NCBI RefSeq assembly: GCF_964204865.1
Contig: NC_135262.1
Location: forward strand, 11,780,001-11,844,000
DNA length: 64,000 nt
Direction of reading: 5' to 3'
Source of the DNA: Styela clava
Taxonomy: Eukaryota; Chordata; Ascidiacea; Stolidobranchia; Styelidae
Shown here piece by piece: positions 23,444 to 35,480 of this stretch (position 1 is its first letter; every line of letters starts with the position of its first letter). A program made the translations under genes and the position numbers. The notes below the pieces were generated by a model. That model was not told the DNA's origin. It searched no databases and worked only from the letters and a program-made list of their open reading frames with translations.

Positions 23444-26400
23444 ATGATCGGGATGAGATTCTCTGAATGTTTTGTCGTTCTTATGATATTTTGTGGGCTG
23501 TCGATGCGAAGATCAGCTGCAGGTAACTAACTATTAAAATGATGATAGATACAGTTTTTGTTTCAGAATCAGCCGAAGGTGTGAATTTTACCCAAAATTC
23601 AATCGTAAAAAATAAAGAACTTTTTTGAATTTTATAGCTACTATCATCACGAGCCAACTAAATAGATTCTATTCAAATACCCATAATCCCATTTTGACTA
23701 TTCCAATTGATTTATATATAGCCTACTAAGCTAACTTTTGCGATCAATAACACCAAAAACATTTTCATTGGCGCTTCATCAGTATATGACTAGCAATATA
23801 TTTCACACTACAGCTCAATATCCCCCGTGTGATGAGATGTTGAAGACAATTTCAAAATCTAATCCAGTGTACGAAATGTTGTCTACTTTATGCGATGTTG
23901 TCAACATTGTCGCCAGTAATTTTTCAATGTCTGTTTCTGATCCAGGTTAAGTATATATATATGACTCCATAGGTTTCAATGTTTAGTCAATGTTTAGTAA
24001 CTATAAATATTTACCATTTTGGAATTTTTCAAGAAGAGCTGAAAAACTTAGTGAGGGTTTACCGGGTTGGTTTGATGACGACGACGCTGTCGATATTATG
24101 ATGTTGATTAAATTAAACCATGCATATTCGAGACTTCAGGTCATAAAAGCGCATAGCCACATTAATCGGTTATTGTAACAACTAGATCAGATTTTAGTGC
24201 AGTGAGAAAGATGCGTCGATACAACACGAGCAGAATAACATGAAAGACACATTATGTTTACCATTAATATAAATAATTAGATTCAAACAATTTACATTTA
24301 TTTCTGTTCGTGTTTTATAGCGGACAATTCCAATTAAATTCTAATGCCCATATTACAATCTACAGAATCAAGCCGCGATGAGCGACTAGTTGTGATCACA
24401 GCACTCAAACACGAAATTATTGTGATGACTGAACTTATTGCGGGAGAAAAAAACTTCAGTGTGTTTAAAGTTCCCGGCATGCAAGACGGAATATATGTTG
24501 ATTACGATTCTGTCGAGGGCTATGTGTATTGGGCATGGGAAGGGTTTCATAAAGCAAGACTTGACGGAAAAGGTAATTTTTTGAATCCGTGATAATTTGT
24601 TTTGGACAACGTTCACAAATTTTGCATCTTTCAAGAATACAAACACTTTATGAATGCAAATGAAACGTGTGAGGGCTTGACGATTGATTGGGTGGCGAGA
24701 AATTTATACTGGGTTGAATATACAAACAAAATAAAAGTATCGCGTATGAACGGAAGCTTGCAGAAAACATTGGTCGGTGCGGATGATTTGGATACACCAA
24801 GGTAGGCAGAGCAATGCTTAAATTAAAAAGTTGTTTGAATTTTGTACATAAATATGATTATAATTTTTCTATCTCATTTAGGGGTATAGCCGTTGATCCA
24901 TTGAGAGGAAAATTGTATTGGGGTGAATGGGGTTTCAAACCAAGAATTGCATCTGCATGGATGGATGGGACAAATTCAAAAACATTGGTTGACGAAGACA
25001 TTATGTGGCCAAATGGGAAGACATAATTCTAATAGTTTTTAAATTTAATAAATAAATTTGAAGTGCCACAAAACAGCCTACTGCAATACATAATACTCTA
25101 TACCAGTGATTCGTTCCTTCCTGGCCCACCAAGGGAGCGACAGAGCAATTGTAGGAGGCCACCATGCCACGCGCAGAACTGATTTCACTTTTTTTTTACA
25201 CCGCCCGTTCTTCCTAGTTTCATTGCTAGATAAGCTTATATCACAGAATGTTTTCCTTTTGTTGAGCATGAAATTGTTTGAACATAATGGGATTCGGAAT
25301 TTACCTATCAAAGTAACACTATAAATACCAATGGGGTGATAAACAGGGGCACCTTGAGTGATAAAAAGCTCCAACAGAGGGCCACGGGAAATAAAAGGTT
25401 TGGGACCACTGCCCTAAGCATTGTAGTCTTTTCATTGCATAAACAAATTAGATTTTGTTATATTAAATATGAAAATTTTTACAGGGGGAAAAAAACATCA
25501 CCCAAGCATTAAAACAAAAATCACCATAACTGTTTAATTTTCATTTGGCTTTTGATCTAACAGCAAATATTTTAGGCGTCAATTTTCGGATTTCAGTGTT
25601 TCAGAACTGAAAAAGGTTAATTCTGTTTATGCCCACATAGCTTGGTCAATATTCACGGTTACCATAACGACCATATGTATTGTGATTGATATTTTAAACT
25701 GTTTTTCCACAACAGGAATTACATCAGACATTGAACGGAATGTAATATACTGGATTGATGCTAGGTTTAATACTATATCAGTCGTCAACACCGACGGCTC
25801 TGGTAGAAAACAACTTCTGTCGACATCTTCATTATCTCAGAGGTCTCTCCTATTTGGAATAAAGTTAGTTTGACTTACATTTGATCATTTTCTACGAAAA
25901 TTCACTTGGGGTGTGATGACCTTGTTAATAATTTATGACTATATTTGATGATAATATTTGATGACTCTCGATGTAAACCTTTATTTCATGGTGTTAGGTA
26001 ATAAACACCTGACCCGAAAACAATGAAGTAACAAAAAATTTGCCTTTTCTACATTTTATGCATATATATACTAGGAGTTATTCATCGAAATATGCTGAGC
26101 CGGACTACGAGGTCTAATCATCAACAAAATTTGATAATTCAACCATCATTACCATCGTATCTTCAACACGAGTCTGAGTTTCTCAACGGCGCTGAAAAAC
26201 TTCACGTTAGGAAATGCTTCAGTACTCTATGAAGAAGCCATTTTTGCCTTTTTCATAACAAATACGTCCTTAAATTTGAAAATTAAACTCGTTTTCCTCT
26301 GTAAAAGCTATGTAGACAATCACATATATTGGACTGACTGGCTGAAAGGAAATCTCGAAAGCTTCAACGTGAATACAAATGAGACAAAGACCCTTCTACA

Positions 26401-26985
26401 TACCAACATTCCAATAAATGGAGTCAAAGCTACGAAACTGTACCCCCCGCCAGGAATTACAAATCAATGTGGGGTATTTAACGGGGGATGTTGGCATCTT
26501 TGTCTTTATACACCCAAGGTAAATAACGAATTTTGAAGATATTCTATTTTAAAAAATATAAGAGTCTATATAGTTTACTTTGACCGTTGAATAGAAATAA
26601 TATGGTTATATTGCGCAATTATGTCATCCAATGCTAAATAAAATTCATGCTTTGTTGACATGGGTATACTAAAGGAAGTTTATCCAAGCATATGAACGCA
26701 ATTTCTTGTCTAGATAAAGCAATTACCGAATTGAACCCTAGTAAATTGTGGGAAGAAAATATTATTTTAATTTACCATTTTCGCCAAGTATATTTCTCAC
26801 GATGTTTTAGCGCTTTTATGTTTCCTTTCAATCATATAAGTAAAGTAGCATAAATAGCATGCCATAGAACGTCGAAAGGAAGATATTCAAACGTGCACTT
26901 TTCATAGGGGCCAAGCTGCAACTGCGCGGATGGATGGAAACTCGATGTACACGGAGCATGCACTGAAACTGATATTGTCGTTTAA
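23444..26985 (+). CDS. Paralogue of the secreted YWTD-EGF gene, 8 exons, damaged donor after exon 5
   Basis: Exons: 23444-23522, 23814-23945, 24366-24572, 24636-24801, 24882-25015, 25716-25863, 26308-26518, 26908-26985. Phases 1,1,1,2,1,2,0 match the gene at 8129-12188 exactly. If all exons join, the product is 384 residues: signal peptide, helical region (CDEMLKTISKSNPVYEML), blades with VDYDSVEGYVYWAWEG, IDWVARNLYWVEY, VDPLRGKLYWGEWG, NVIYWIDARF and DNHIYWTDW, then a six-cysteine EGF module ending DGWKLDVHGAC. The exon 5 boundary reads aaatg|ggaaga where the paralogue has aaacg|gtaaga. Without splicing, translation stops at 25024-25026, giving 242 residues. So this is either a recent pseudogene, a truncated protein, or a gene with an unusual donor or sequence error. 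Downstream exons remain open, arguing that any loss is recent. AATAAA overlaps the stop at 26984. Confidence 0.75.
25014..25026 (+). other. Mutated splice donor and read-through stop
   Basis: By alignment to the minus-strand paralogue, the intron should begin at 25016, but the dinucleotide is GG instead of GT. The next in-frame stop, TAA, is at 25024-25026. No alternative GT lies within the exon end or the next 20 bp in a compatible phase. Confidence 0.7.
25104..25411. mobile_element. hAT-like MITE, 308 bp, in intron 5 of the plus YWTD gene
   Basis: Termini cagtgattcgttcc and ggtttgggaccactg form imperfect inverted repeats of the hAT type. Flanking 8-mers ctctatac and ccctaagc match at 5 of 8 positions. 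The length equals that of the element at 27852-28159, but the interiors look different. It sits in the intron whose donor is mutated. Confidence 0.6.
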
Positions 26986-29127
26986 TAAAAATTGGAATAG
27001 CGTAAATTGATTTGAATACTCTTTATAACAATGGCTGTATAGAATTGCAACTTTAAATGGCTTATTCATATTTGTGCGAATACTTATACATTGTTTTCAA
27101 CCACAATATCATGTCTGTGTTATATTTCATTTGTATTAAACGGATCATAGTACGTGATAATAAATTGTGCATAGATTTACTAGATTTCAAGGTTTGTTTA
27201 GTTGAATAGATTTTGAAAGTATCAGTTATCATAAACTAAGAATCATTGCTTCATACATCTTGGTAAACAGACGCAAATACTGGCACAAAGTACATGTATT
27301 TTTGTCGTTCACTTGCTGGTCCTGAATAGGCTTCAGAAACTATTAAATGACGTACTCTCACCTCAATACAGTAACAAAAAATGCTTATTCGAAATCATGC
27401 AAATGATTTACTTCGTGATCTTTTTTGCTGCAAATGATTTACTTCGTGATCTTTTTTGCTGCAACTGACATACAGGTCATTGCACTTTTGTTTTTATATT
27501 TCATTATATTCCACTACTTTATTTTACTCATATACTCGAACCATATGACGTTGTATCTCATGACAACTCAAATTTCGCTGTTGATAAAAAAACAATATTG
27601 AAACAATAGAGTCAAGTAGTACGAACTTTAATCAGGCCGTGCCACTAGGTTCCAATTACTCTCCCAATTGCATGCAATACGAATCAATTCACAGTCCATA
27701 AACAACAGAAAATCAGTTTTACATAACTTTGAAATAATTGTAATTTATATCGAAAAAAATGGCCTTTTGTTGTAAGATACTGCCTTTTTTATTAGGTAGG
27801 TAGGTAATAGAATTTAATGTATATTTTTTTAGTGAAACGTATGTATTAGAGCAGTGGTTCTTAAACTTTTTAAGCCACGCCCCTTTTTAGAGTTTATCAA
27901 GTCCCGCATCTCAAAATAACTCAAAAGCAAAATAACAATAAGCTACGAATAACAGATAGATAGTAAGACGGAAAGATGTTTTATTTGAAAAACACGTTAA
28001 AAATTCTTGGATGGAACGTAAATAATAAAACAAATGAAAAGTTTTGAAATGAAAATATCAAAATTAAGGCGGGCAAGATCAAAGTTAACAAATATTTTTA
28101 TTTTCATTTAGCCTCACGTCCCCTCAAAAAACTGTTTACCCGACGTTTGAGAACCACTGTATTAGAATGTAGTTCATCAATTGGTCACGTAGTATTGTTT
28201 TTTTAGAAACGATATCGGGTTTCAATACCTGGTACGAGTTTCCCAATTTAAGTATGAGCGGAACTATTTGTCAATCTTTTTCATAGGCGAGAAAAGGCAA
28301 TTTGGCATGCTACTGGAGGAATTTATAATAAACAAACAAACATCAAAACATCATGTGATTTTGACTTTTATTTTTCATTTCTGAATAAATTTCTTATTGT
28401 TGGCATTTTTGTATCTGATCGTTATCGATTTCTACATAAAATACCAATTCAATTCTGAGAACTTCCATACAATTTTAGTGATGATCTGTGTGAATACAGA
28501 ATTGAAAGATAAAAAATGAAACTTCTGAGTTGTGAGTCAATTTAGCAGAATGTATTTACTGTGATTCAATCTGTAAGACTGTGAATGTGAATAAATATAA
28601 TATCATCTTGTGAGTGTAAACATATGTATCAGAAGTAAACGCTGAGCACCCTAGCACCTTACTATACAGTCATTCAGCACTTGATTGGGAGAGCCGCAAT
28701 ATATCAAACAAGTCAGCTATTTGTATTCCATTTATGGATAAGTATAATCCATAAGAATATTAACACAGAAAGAAAAACAATAGCACAGAACTTCTGGGGA
28801 CGCTAGAGACAAATTTACTTTAGAATATTTACTGTAATACGTTACCTTTACCTATAATGATGCAGAAATATCCAGTGCGAGATTTTCAAAATGTTGCATC
28901 GAATTTTATAATAAATATAACTAATGTGTTACAAACTCGTTTGTAAAAGATATAAGGTTTTTTGTAAGACATCGGACACTCTTTATATATATCCGCGTTT
29001 CTCAGGTATTTGTTTTGCTTTTTTTAATTGATTTTAACAGCTCATCCATAATTAACTGGATCGCAATTGAAGCTTGAATAATTACTGATTTATTTTTATT
29101 AAGTTTAAGACATCATAAATAAACAAC
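26986..29127. other. Spacer with one MITE and a 31-bp duplication
   Basis: No exon seen. It contains an exact 31-bp tandem duplication (unit gcaaatgatttacttcgtga then tcttttttgct; 27399-27429 and 27430-27460) and the hAT-type element at 27852-28159. Confidence 0.5.
27852..28159. mobile_element. hAT-type MITE with near-perfect target-site duplication, 308 bp
   Basis: Left terminus cagtggttcttaaacttttt and right terminus acgtttgagaaccactg are inverted repeats of the classic hAT form. The flanking 8-mers are tattagag (27844-27851) and tattagaa (28160-28167), 7 of 8 identical. No transposase frame, so it depends on an autonomous relative elsewhere. Confidence 0.85.
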
Positions 29128-32100
29128 ATGATGTTATATAAATTTATGGTCATTTTGGTCATGATGACTTTGTCAAAGTGCGACATATCAAGGCCAAGTA
29201 CGAAAGTGTTATCTCGGTTTGAAATTGCAGGCAAGTATTCATTATTAACTATTCGTGGACTCGCACTGTCAATCAAAGATTAATTTTGAAAATCGAAAAC
29301 TGCCGATAAAAAATGATTTGAATTTTATATTGTTTTTAAAATGATTTCAATCATATTTCTCATTTCATTTTGCAGTTTGAGAGTTTAAAAAAAATTCGAC
29401 AATTCATTTCATATTCTTAATGCATTTTTTTGGCCATACTACAGTCATTCCCAACGCTCTCATGTAATAACAAATCTCTCTATTAATTTTTTCAGAAATT
29501 ACTAGAATAGCGGAAGAAAATCTTGTTCATGAAATGGAAAATGCAATGGCCGACGAAGAAAAACCTCGTATGTATATTGCACTTTACGTGTAAAAAAATA
29601 TGCATGATTTCAATTTCGTGAAGTATGATGCATGGGATTTATGGGCAGTAAATTATTACGTACCTCCTGAACAAATTAACCGTCAAGGCATGATTCTATA
29701 AATTCTACGGTGTGATCTAATCACTTCTAGTCATGGATATATTACTTTTTATCATTATTTAATATTATTTTTACATATAATTTATATTGTAAATATTAAT
29801 GTACAAGAGAAATTTCACTATTTTGAAAATAAATGATTGAATGAATTTTTCAATATAATTTACAAATTCTCAGCGATTTTTGTGGAGCAGCCGCCTCCGG
29901 ATGCAAGGGCGTATGCAGAAATTGAAACAATTCGGAAAAATATCAGCCGGAATAGAGATGTGGAATGCAATATAACAGCAGGATATATATGGGAGTTGTG
30001 TCGCCCAGTGCTTTTGAAAACTTGCAAAGAACAATACAGGACAAGATGCAGAAGCAGGTATGTAACATGAATATGATTGACCAATGGACGAATTAATGGT
30101 TGGAACCATGAAAAATGTGTTGCTAACAGCTTTTTCTCTTTTATTGTTCATTTTGTGAGTCAAATAGTCTTAGCCAGAGATTATACAAAATCATTGGATT
30201 TTTATTAACCTACGTAACAATATACTGTTTTAATTCAATTTATTAACAACGGTCAACGTGGTATCACGGTATCGGCAACGGCTAATATTTGATCGAAATA
30301 TGGTGATGTTTGTGTTTGGGCCATGTGCAATTAGATTTTCTTCATTGTTTACTACAACGCAAGCGTATCAAATGTTTCGGTATTGTGAAAACTTTTCAAT
30401 TTAACGGCATACATCTCGATATGTGATTATTTACAATTAGTCGTAACTGAAAGTAGTTTTACTGTAACTGATGTAATTCATGATTGGTTAAGATTAAGTG
30501 TTGTAGTTTCGAATAATACAGGAATAAAGAAGATACCAAACACTACCTAGATTTGTTAAAAAAATATTTTTCTTTTTCTCGTTTTATTATTGCTCCAATA
30601 TTTGTTATTGCTCTGAATATTGCTTTGTTTGCAGAACCAGTCCGCGAAGTTTCCGATCATTCAATCGAAGACTTCAACGCATTTTCCCTATTTTCCGCCC
30701 ACCGGAAATATTCAAACCTATACCACTCGGTGAATGGTTTGAAAATCAAATTTCTCACCTCAATGACGCAATCAAAAACTCAAGTAATATTCAGGTAACT
30801 ATAATTCAAGAAAACGGCTCGGTCAGAAGTAGGTCATCAACATTTTCAGAGATATCCCAAAATAATTTTAAACCAATTACACTGCTTGCAACATGCTATT
30901 GTGACATCACAAAATTAAAAGTGAGAAAAACTTGCCTCATAATGAACAAAGTAAGTCACAACTCTATTATGAGTGGAAGTGATACAGAGCGTTTAAAAAG
31001 CGTGGATGCAACCATATATATTTTCATTCGATGTGTAAGTATAAGAGTCACCAGTTTGTTAAACGAAAACTTCAGATATAATTTTATACACCCACATAAT
31101 TCAACGAACCTAACGATTCTATAATTCTAGTATACTCAATTGTTTTGTGTCATACAGGTCTCATTGAAATAATTAGACGAACTCAATTTCAATGAACGTC
31201 CATTTTCTCTATAATTAATTTCAGTTTACTGTTTCCATCACAAATAACAACAAAACCCACACATTCACTCATGAGGATGTTGCAGAGGAAATTGAAAACG
31301 TCACAGATCAATTCCAAAGATCAATGAACCGGGTGTTTGGAAAATACAGGGTATAATTTATAATCATTAAAATCTTCTGTTTCTGAAAGGCAATAGGACT
31401 CACTTGGAAGTAATAAACCTTGAAGTCGATTGTGAGTCTTCTACAGTACGACACTTTTACATTGTTTAACTTTAACGTATATATTGCAAAGTTATCTTGT
31501 GACCTGGGGTCCAATAAAGTTTATTTACTGAATTTTAAAACTGCCAAAACTCAGATAACTTACTGCGCAGTTTGGCTGCAGCTTGATAAAATATAAAATA
31601 CACTGTTCACAACTTTATTTACACTTTGGAATTAAATGTAACTTGCTAATTTATGATTGAAAGTTCTTTTTTTGTGTTCAATTTATTTTCATATGTATTT
31701 ATCATGTTAATGGATAAATTGGACTTAAACAAAACACTGCTGTTTTATTACAGAATCTTCTCAGAATTCCAGATTTACCTGCTCGAAGATATCACAATCG
31801 TTTCAGAGAAAGAGAAAATGAAGACTTCGGCGAATGGTTACAGCGATTTCTTTCTAGGATCACAAAGTGAGAAATGTTTTTAGAATTTTATTTTGCCCAC
31901 AAACTTTAACGACAACAACACATGTTTATTTTGCCACAATGCAGTCAGCCATGGTTAATATTCATTAGATAGAAATAGAATACAGTTTTAAGTTTATATT
32001 AAAATTATTCTCAAGTGATTACGACGATGAAGATGACGATTATGAAGATGACGATGATGAAGATGTGGAAGATGATGAGGTTATTGAGAGGATAAGATTC

Positions 32101-35100
32101 TCTGGAGCAGAAACTCGCTCTGAAAAGTCTCGTCCTTTTGATCCTTCTGTTATCCTACCTAAACGTCTCCCTAAAAAAAGTAGAAATTTTTCAAGAAGAA
32201 AGAATACTAGACACAGAAGAAGCCCTCATCGTGGATATTACGGAAGGTAGGCAAATCAATTAAAACAATCAAAAAAATATTTTTTGGTTTAGATTTACGC
32301 TCGGTATACAAACTGACAAAGAATGCCGAAGAGATCTAAAATCGACCATAAAAAAGTATGAGTTCAGCAAATTAATAGAAATGTTAATACAATCAAAAAT
32401 AGTTTGTCATAGTTGGTAATAATCAACGGTAACAAATGCATAGAAATAAGATTACCCAGTTTAATTTCGCGGTGGCGGATGAGCTTTTTTTCGACGGGTA
32501 TGGTGTACTTTAATATGTTAACTACTAACGAGCAAGCGTTTCATTATTCTAAATGTTTAGACTGGAATGGCTTATACTTGTTTCCATCAAACTGCAATTG
32601 TAGAATACAGCCGTACTCTTTCGATATAATTATAACTATTTTTTCGCAACATTTAATTGCCGATGTTTCTTTATTCAGAGAAAGAACATCATTCAACCCA
32701 CATATTCAGTACGTACGTGCACCGGTAGGTAAAAGCTAACAAAATTGGAAAAAAGTACAGCTGACGGCTCTTCAGCAAAAATACTCTCTAATGTTATTCA
32801 TTAAGTACGACACTTATGTTTTGTTACTTTTTTGTTTTGTAGCAAAGAACTGGACACAGGGGCAATTATCAAAGCAATTTTATGCGACAACAAAGAATGC
32901 AGTAAGTGATAACTGCTTCTCAATATATAAAATTTATAAAAAAAAAAAAAAGTACAAAAAGGCTAGAACTTATTTTCAGATATCCGCCTAACTAAACAAA
33001 TATTTACTATTCTGTAATATTATTTGGAGAAAAATATCAGAAATTGTATAGAATAAATTTCGAACTGTTTTCTTACTAACAAGTCGTTCATCTGGCAAAA
33101 AAGGCTTAAACATTTGAAATTAATTTCAATTTGAATTTGCTTTTTCATAGATCCAGGGAACCATGGCGCAACTTTGCAATGCCACACCCCCGCATTGAGT
33201 CCCATTTACCACCAAGGTTTCCACCAATTTTTCCGAAAATACCACATCATGGAACGGAATGGCCTAGGTGGCATCATCCAATTATGAGAAAGCCAGAATT
33301 TCCGAGAAAAGAAGGTAAGACATAAAAAATAAGAGTATAATACGAGATACCATAATAAGCGATAGAATAATATAAAATTCTATATTTATAATATTATATT
33401 ACAATACTATCGAGTAGAAACTTTAGAGTAAAATAGCTTTGTTAACATTGAACTTTGACACAGGGAGGAGTATTTGCTTAGGGGTCAAAATTGTTGATTA
33501 TGAAAGATTTTGTCCTAAGTATTTTTTTTATTCAGTAATATTACACATGGAAAATTTCTTCAATTCAGTATTTCTAATTAAATATTGAAGATTGTAGAGC
33601 CATGGCATAAAACAGGTTTATATTTGGGGGAAAATTTTGAGTTCGGAATCAAAACTTTTGTCAAGTTGTTTGCTGTTTAGAAAATATCCCAATGTCAATA
33701 ATGTTTAGTTGTTTTCTATTTTCTCACAATTCACATAAATGTGTTCTCCGATTGGACATAATTTAACCAAATTCAGTATTCAAACGTAAGCCAACTTGAT
33801 ACCAGATTATGATGATAACAACGAATCTACCTGAAAAAACAAAAAACCCCAAAAACTGAATCTTATAGAATCATTTGTTATTGTTTTCATTCCATATTTT
33901 ATTGAGGAATGATACGCTTTATATTTGTATATTTTTAGTTGTTAATAAAGCGATAAATGGTAGTGAATTTTGCAATTGAGCTTGAATTAAACCAATCTCG
34001 ATCTCGCAGTAGTTCACTGGCCCTATGATATTCACACTATAATTCCTATTGTTACTTCTGCTATCACAGACATTGAAATATCTTGCGAAAAATTTGAAGA
34101 AAGTCCTGAAGTTTGTCTCGAAATTGCAGAAAGAACAAAAAAGTGTGAATCGGTGTTGCAAAATGGTAACGTTATATTGAAAATAACATAGATAAACGTT
34201 TTATTTTATAATGTTATTCATGAAGATAAGCAATTATTATATCGAAAGATAAAAGCCATATCCAGCAACATTTATTTATGTACTCTTAATCATCGATAAC
34301 AACTTCATATATAATTTAAAATATCTCCACCTTAAAATTTTACTCAGTTTGTCCCAAATACATGGAAGCACGTCGAAGAATTTCTGAAAGATTGGATGAA
34401 GTTATTTCACAACAGCATCAAATTACTCACGTTGTTAGAGGTGACGATGACGACGCAGAAGAAGTGAACGAGAATTATCGATGGGAAACTCAAATCAGTG
34501 GAAAATCATCCATTGTTATAGAATCTGTGAGACATTTTTATACGTGCTACCTGATTTTGCATTTATTTTTATAAAAGTGAAATGTTTAAACAGGTTGAAT
34601 TGTTGGAACTATTTTGAATAAAAATATAAATTTCTGTTGAGTTTCTGTTGTTGATTTGTTGTTGCATATTCGTACGTTACGATATCAACATTGATTTTGT
34701 TAAAAAACTGTTAAAAAAAGTTTTATCCCAAAGAAGTAAACAGAAATGTATATTTTTGATTAGTCTTTGAAATTTTCTAATCCTAATTTATATCTATCTA
34801 TTCAATGTAAACGTCCAAAATTCTGAATATCGAAACATTACAGATTCGTATCAATCAACGTGGAACCCATGATGCTTACGTCATCGCTAAACTGTCTGAC
34901 AACACTAAAGTTGAAATGGTTGTCCCTGGCTCTGATCACGATATATCGGCTAAATCGCTTGGAAAGGCAATTGGAAAAATGGCTTTCGATTCATACAAAC
35001 GAAGGTTCGTGACTTTTATCTGATCCGCTCATCTGACTTTGTTACACAAATAGAGAATCACATATTTAAAGCACCTACTAAAATACAACTATTCAATAGT

Positions 35101-35286
35101 TATCGATCTCTTTCATTAAAAGTTTTTCTGTAGTTTATAATTTTTGTCACGATGAAATTTGCCATTGAAGTTGAATTGAATCGAAATGATGTTGAATGAG
35201 TTCTTTTTCGAGGGGTTCTATCAAATGAAATAATTACATTATGTTTTGTTATTAACAGGGGCATTCAGAGACACAAGAGACAATAG
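29128..35286 (+). CDS. Clusterin-like secreted protein, 14 exons
   Basis: Exons: 29128-29230, 29496-29567, 29874-30057, 30635-30794, 31225-31350, 31754-31866, 32016-32246, 32679-32724, 32843-32901, 33151-33314, 34070-34165, 34348-34526, 34844-35004, 35259-35286. All phases close and the product is 573 residues (human clusterin 449). It has a signal peptide (MMLYKFMVILVMMTLS). The N-terminal cysteine cluster is C90, C101, C109, C117 (ITAGYIWELCRP ... LKTCKEQYRTRC). The C-terminal cluster is C425, C435, C445, C453 (SCEKFEESPEVCLEIAERTKKC). The end (TKVEMVVPGSDHDISAKSL) aligns with the conserved clusterin tail. Exon 7 inserts an acidic run then a basic, Arg-rich stretch (RRKNTRHRRSPHRG) that could hold the proteolytic site. 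Role by family: extracellular chaperone. Exons 8 and 9 are short and placed by phase, so they are the least certain. Intron 1 is GC-AG. Confidence 0.82.
29231..29236 (+). other. GC-type splice donor of clusterin-like intron 1
   Basis: The exon ends attgcag and the intron begins gcaagt, the best-fit form of the rare GC-AG class. The acceptor ttttttcag at 29495 restores phase 1. No GT donor nearby keeps the frame. Confidence 0.7.
32016..32246 (+). other. Acidic-then-basic disordered segment of the clusterin-like protein (exon 7)
   Basis: Codes for about 77 residues, 253 to 329. The first twenty or so are nearly all Asp/Glu (DYDDEDDDYEDDDDEDVEDD). The end is rich in Arg and Lys. It is predicted disordered from composition alone and lies where vertebrate clusterin has its cleavage between beta and alpha chains. 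Confidence 0.7.
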
Positions 35287-35480
35287 TTCAGATATATTCA
35301 ACATCGGCAACATACGACATCATTTCAGACATTATATACAATGATCATCAGCTCACCAAACTTCGACAATGCTTCTACTATATAAAACGTAAAGTTATTG
35401 GTTGTGATTTAAATAGTGATTCAAATTAGTTATAGAAAACATTAGTGTTACCAAACAACAAACAATTAGATGTTCTAGAT

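Noticed and set aside
32843-32901. Reading clusterin-like exon 9 in the frame LDTGAIIKAILCDNKEC
   Set aside because: That frame cannot be joined to exon 10 without a stop. Inserting the 46-bp exon at 32679-32724 gives a consistent phase and a different frame.
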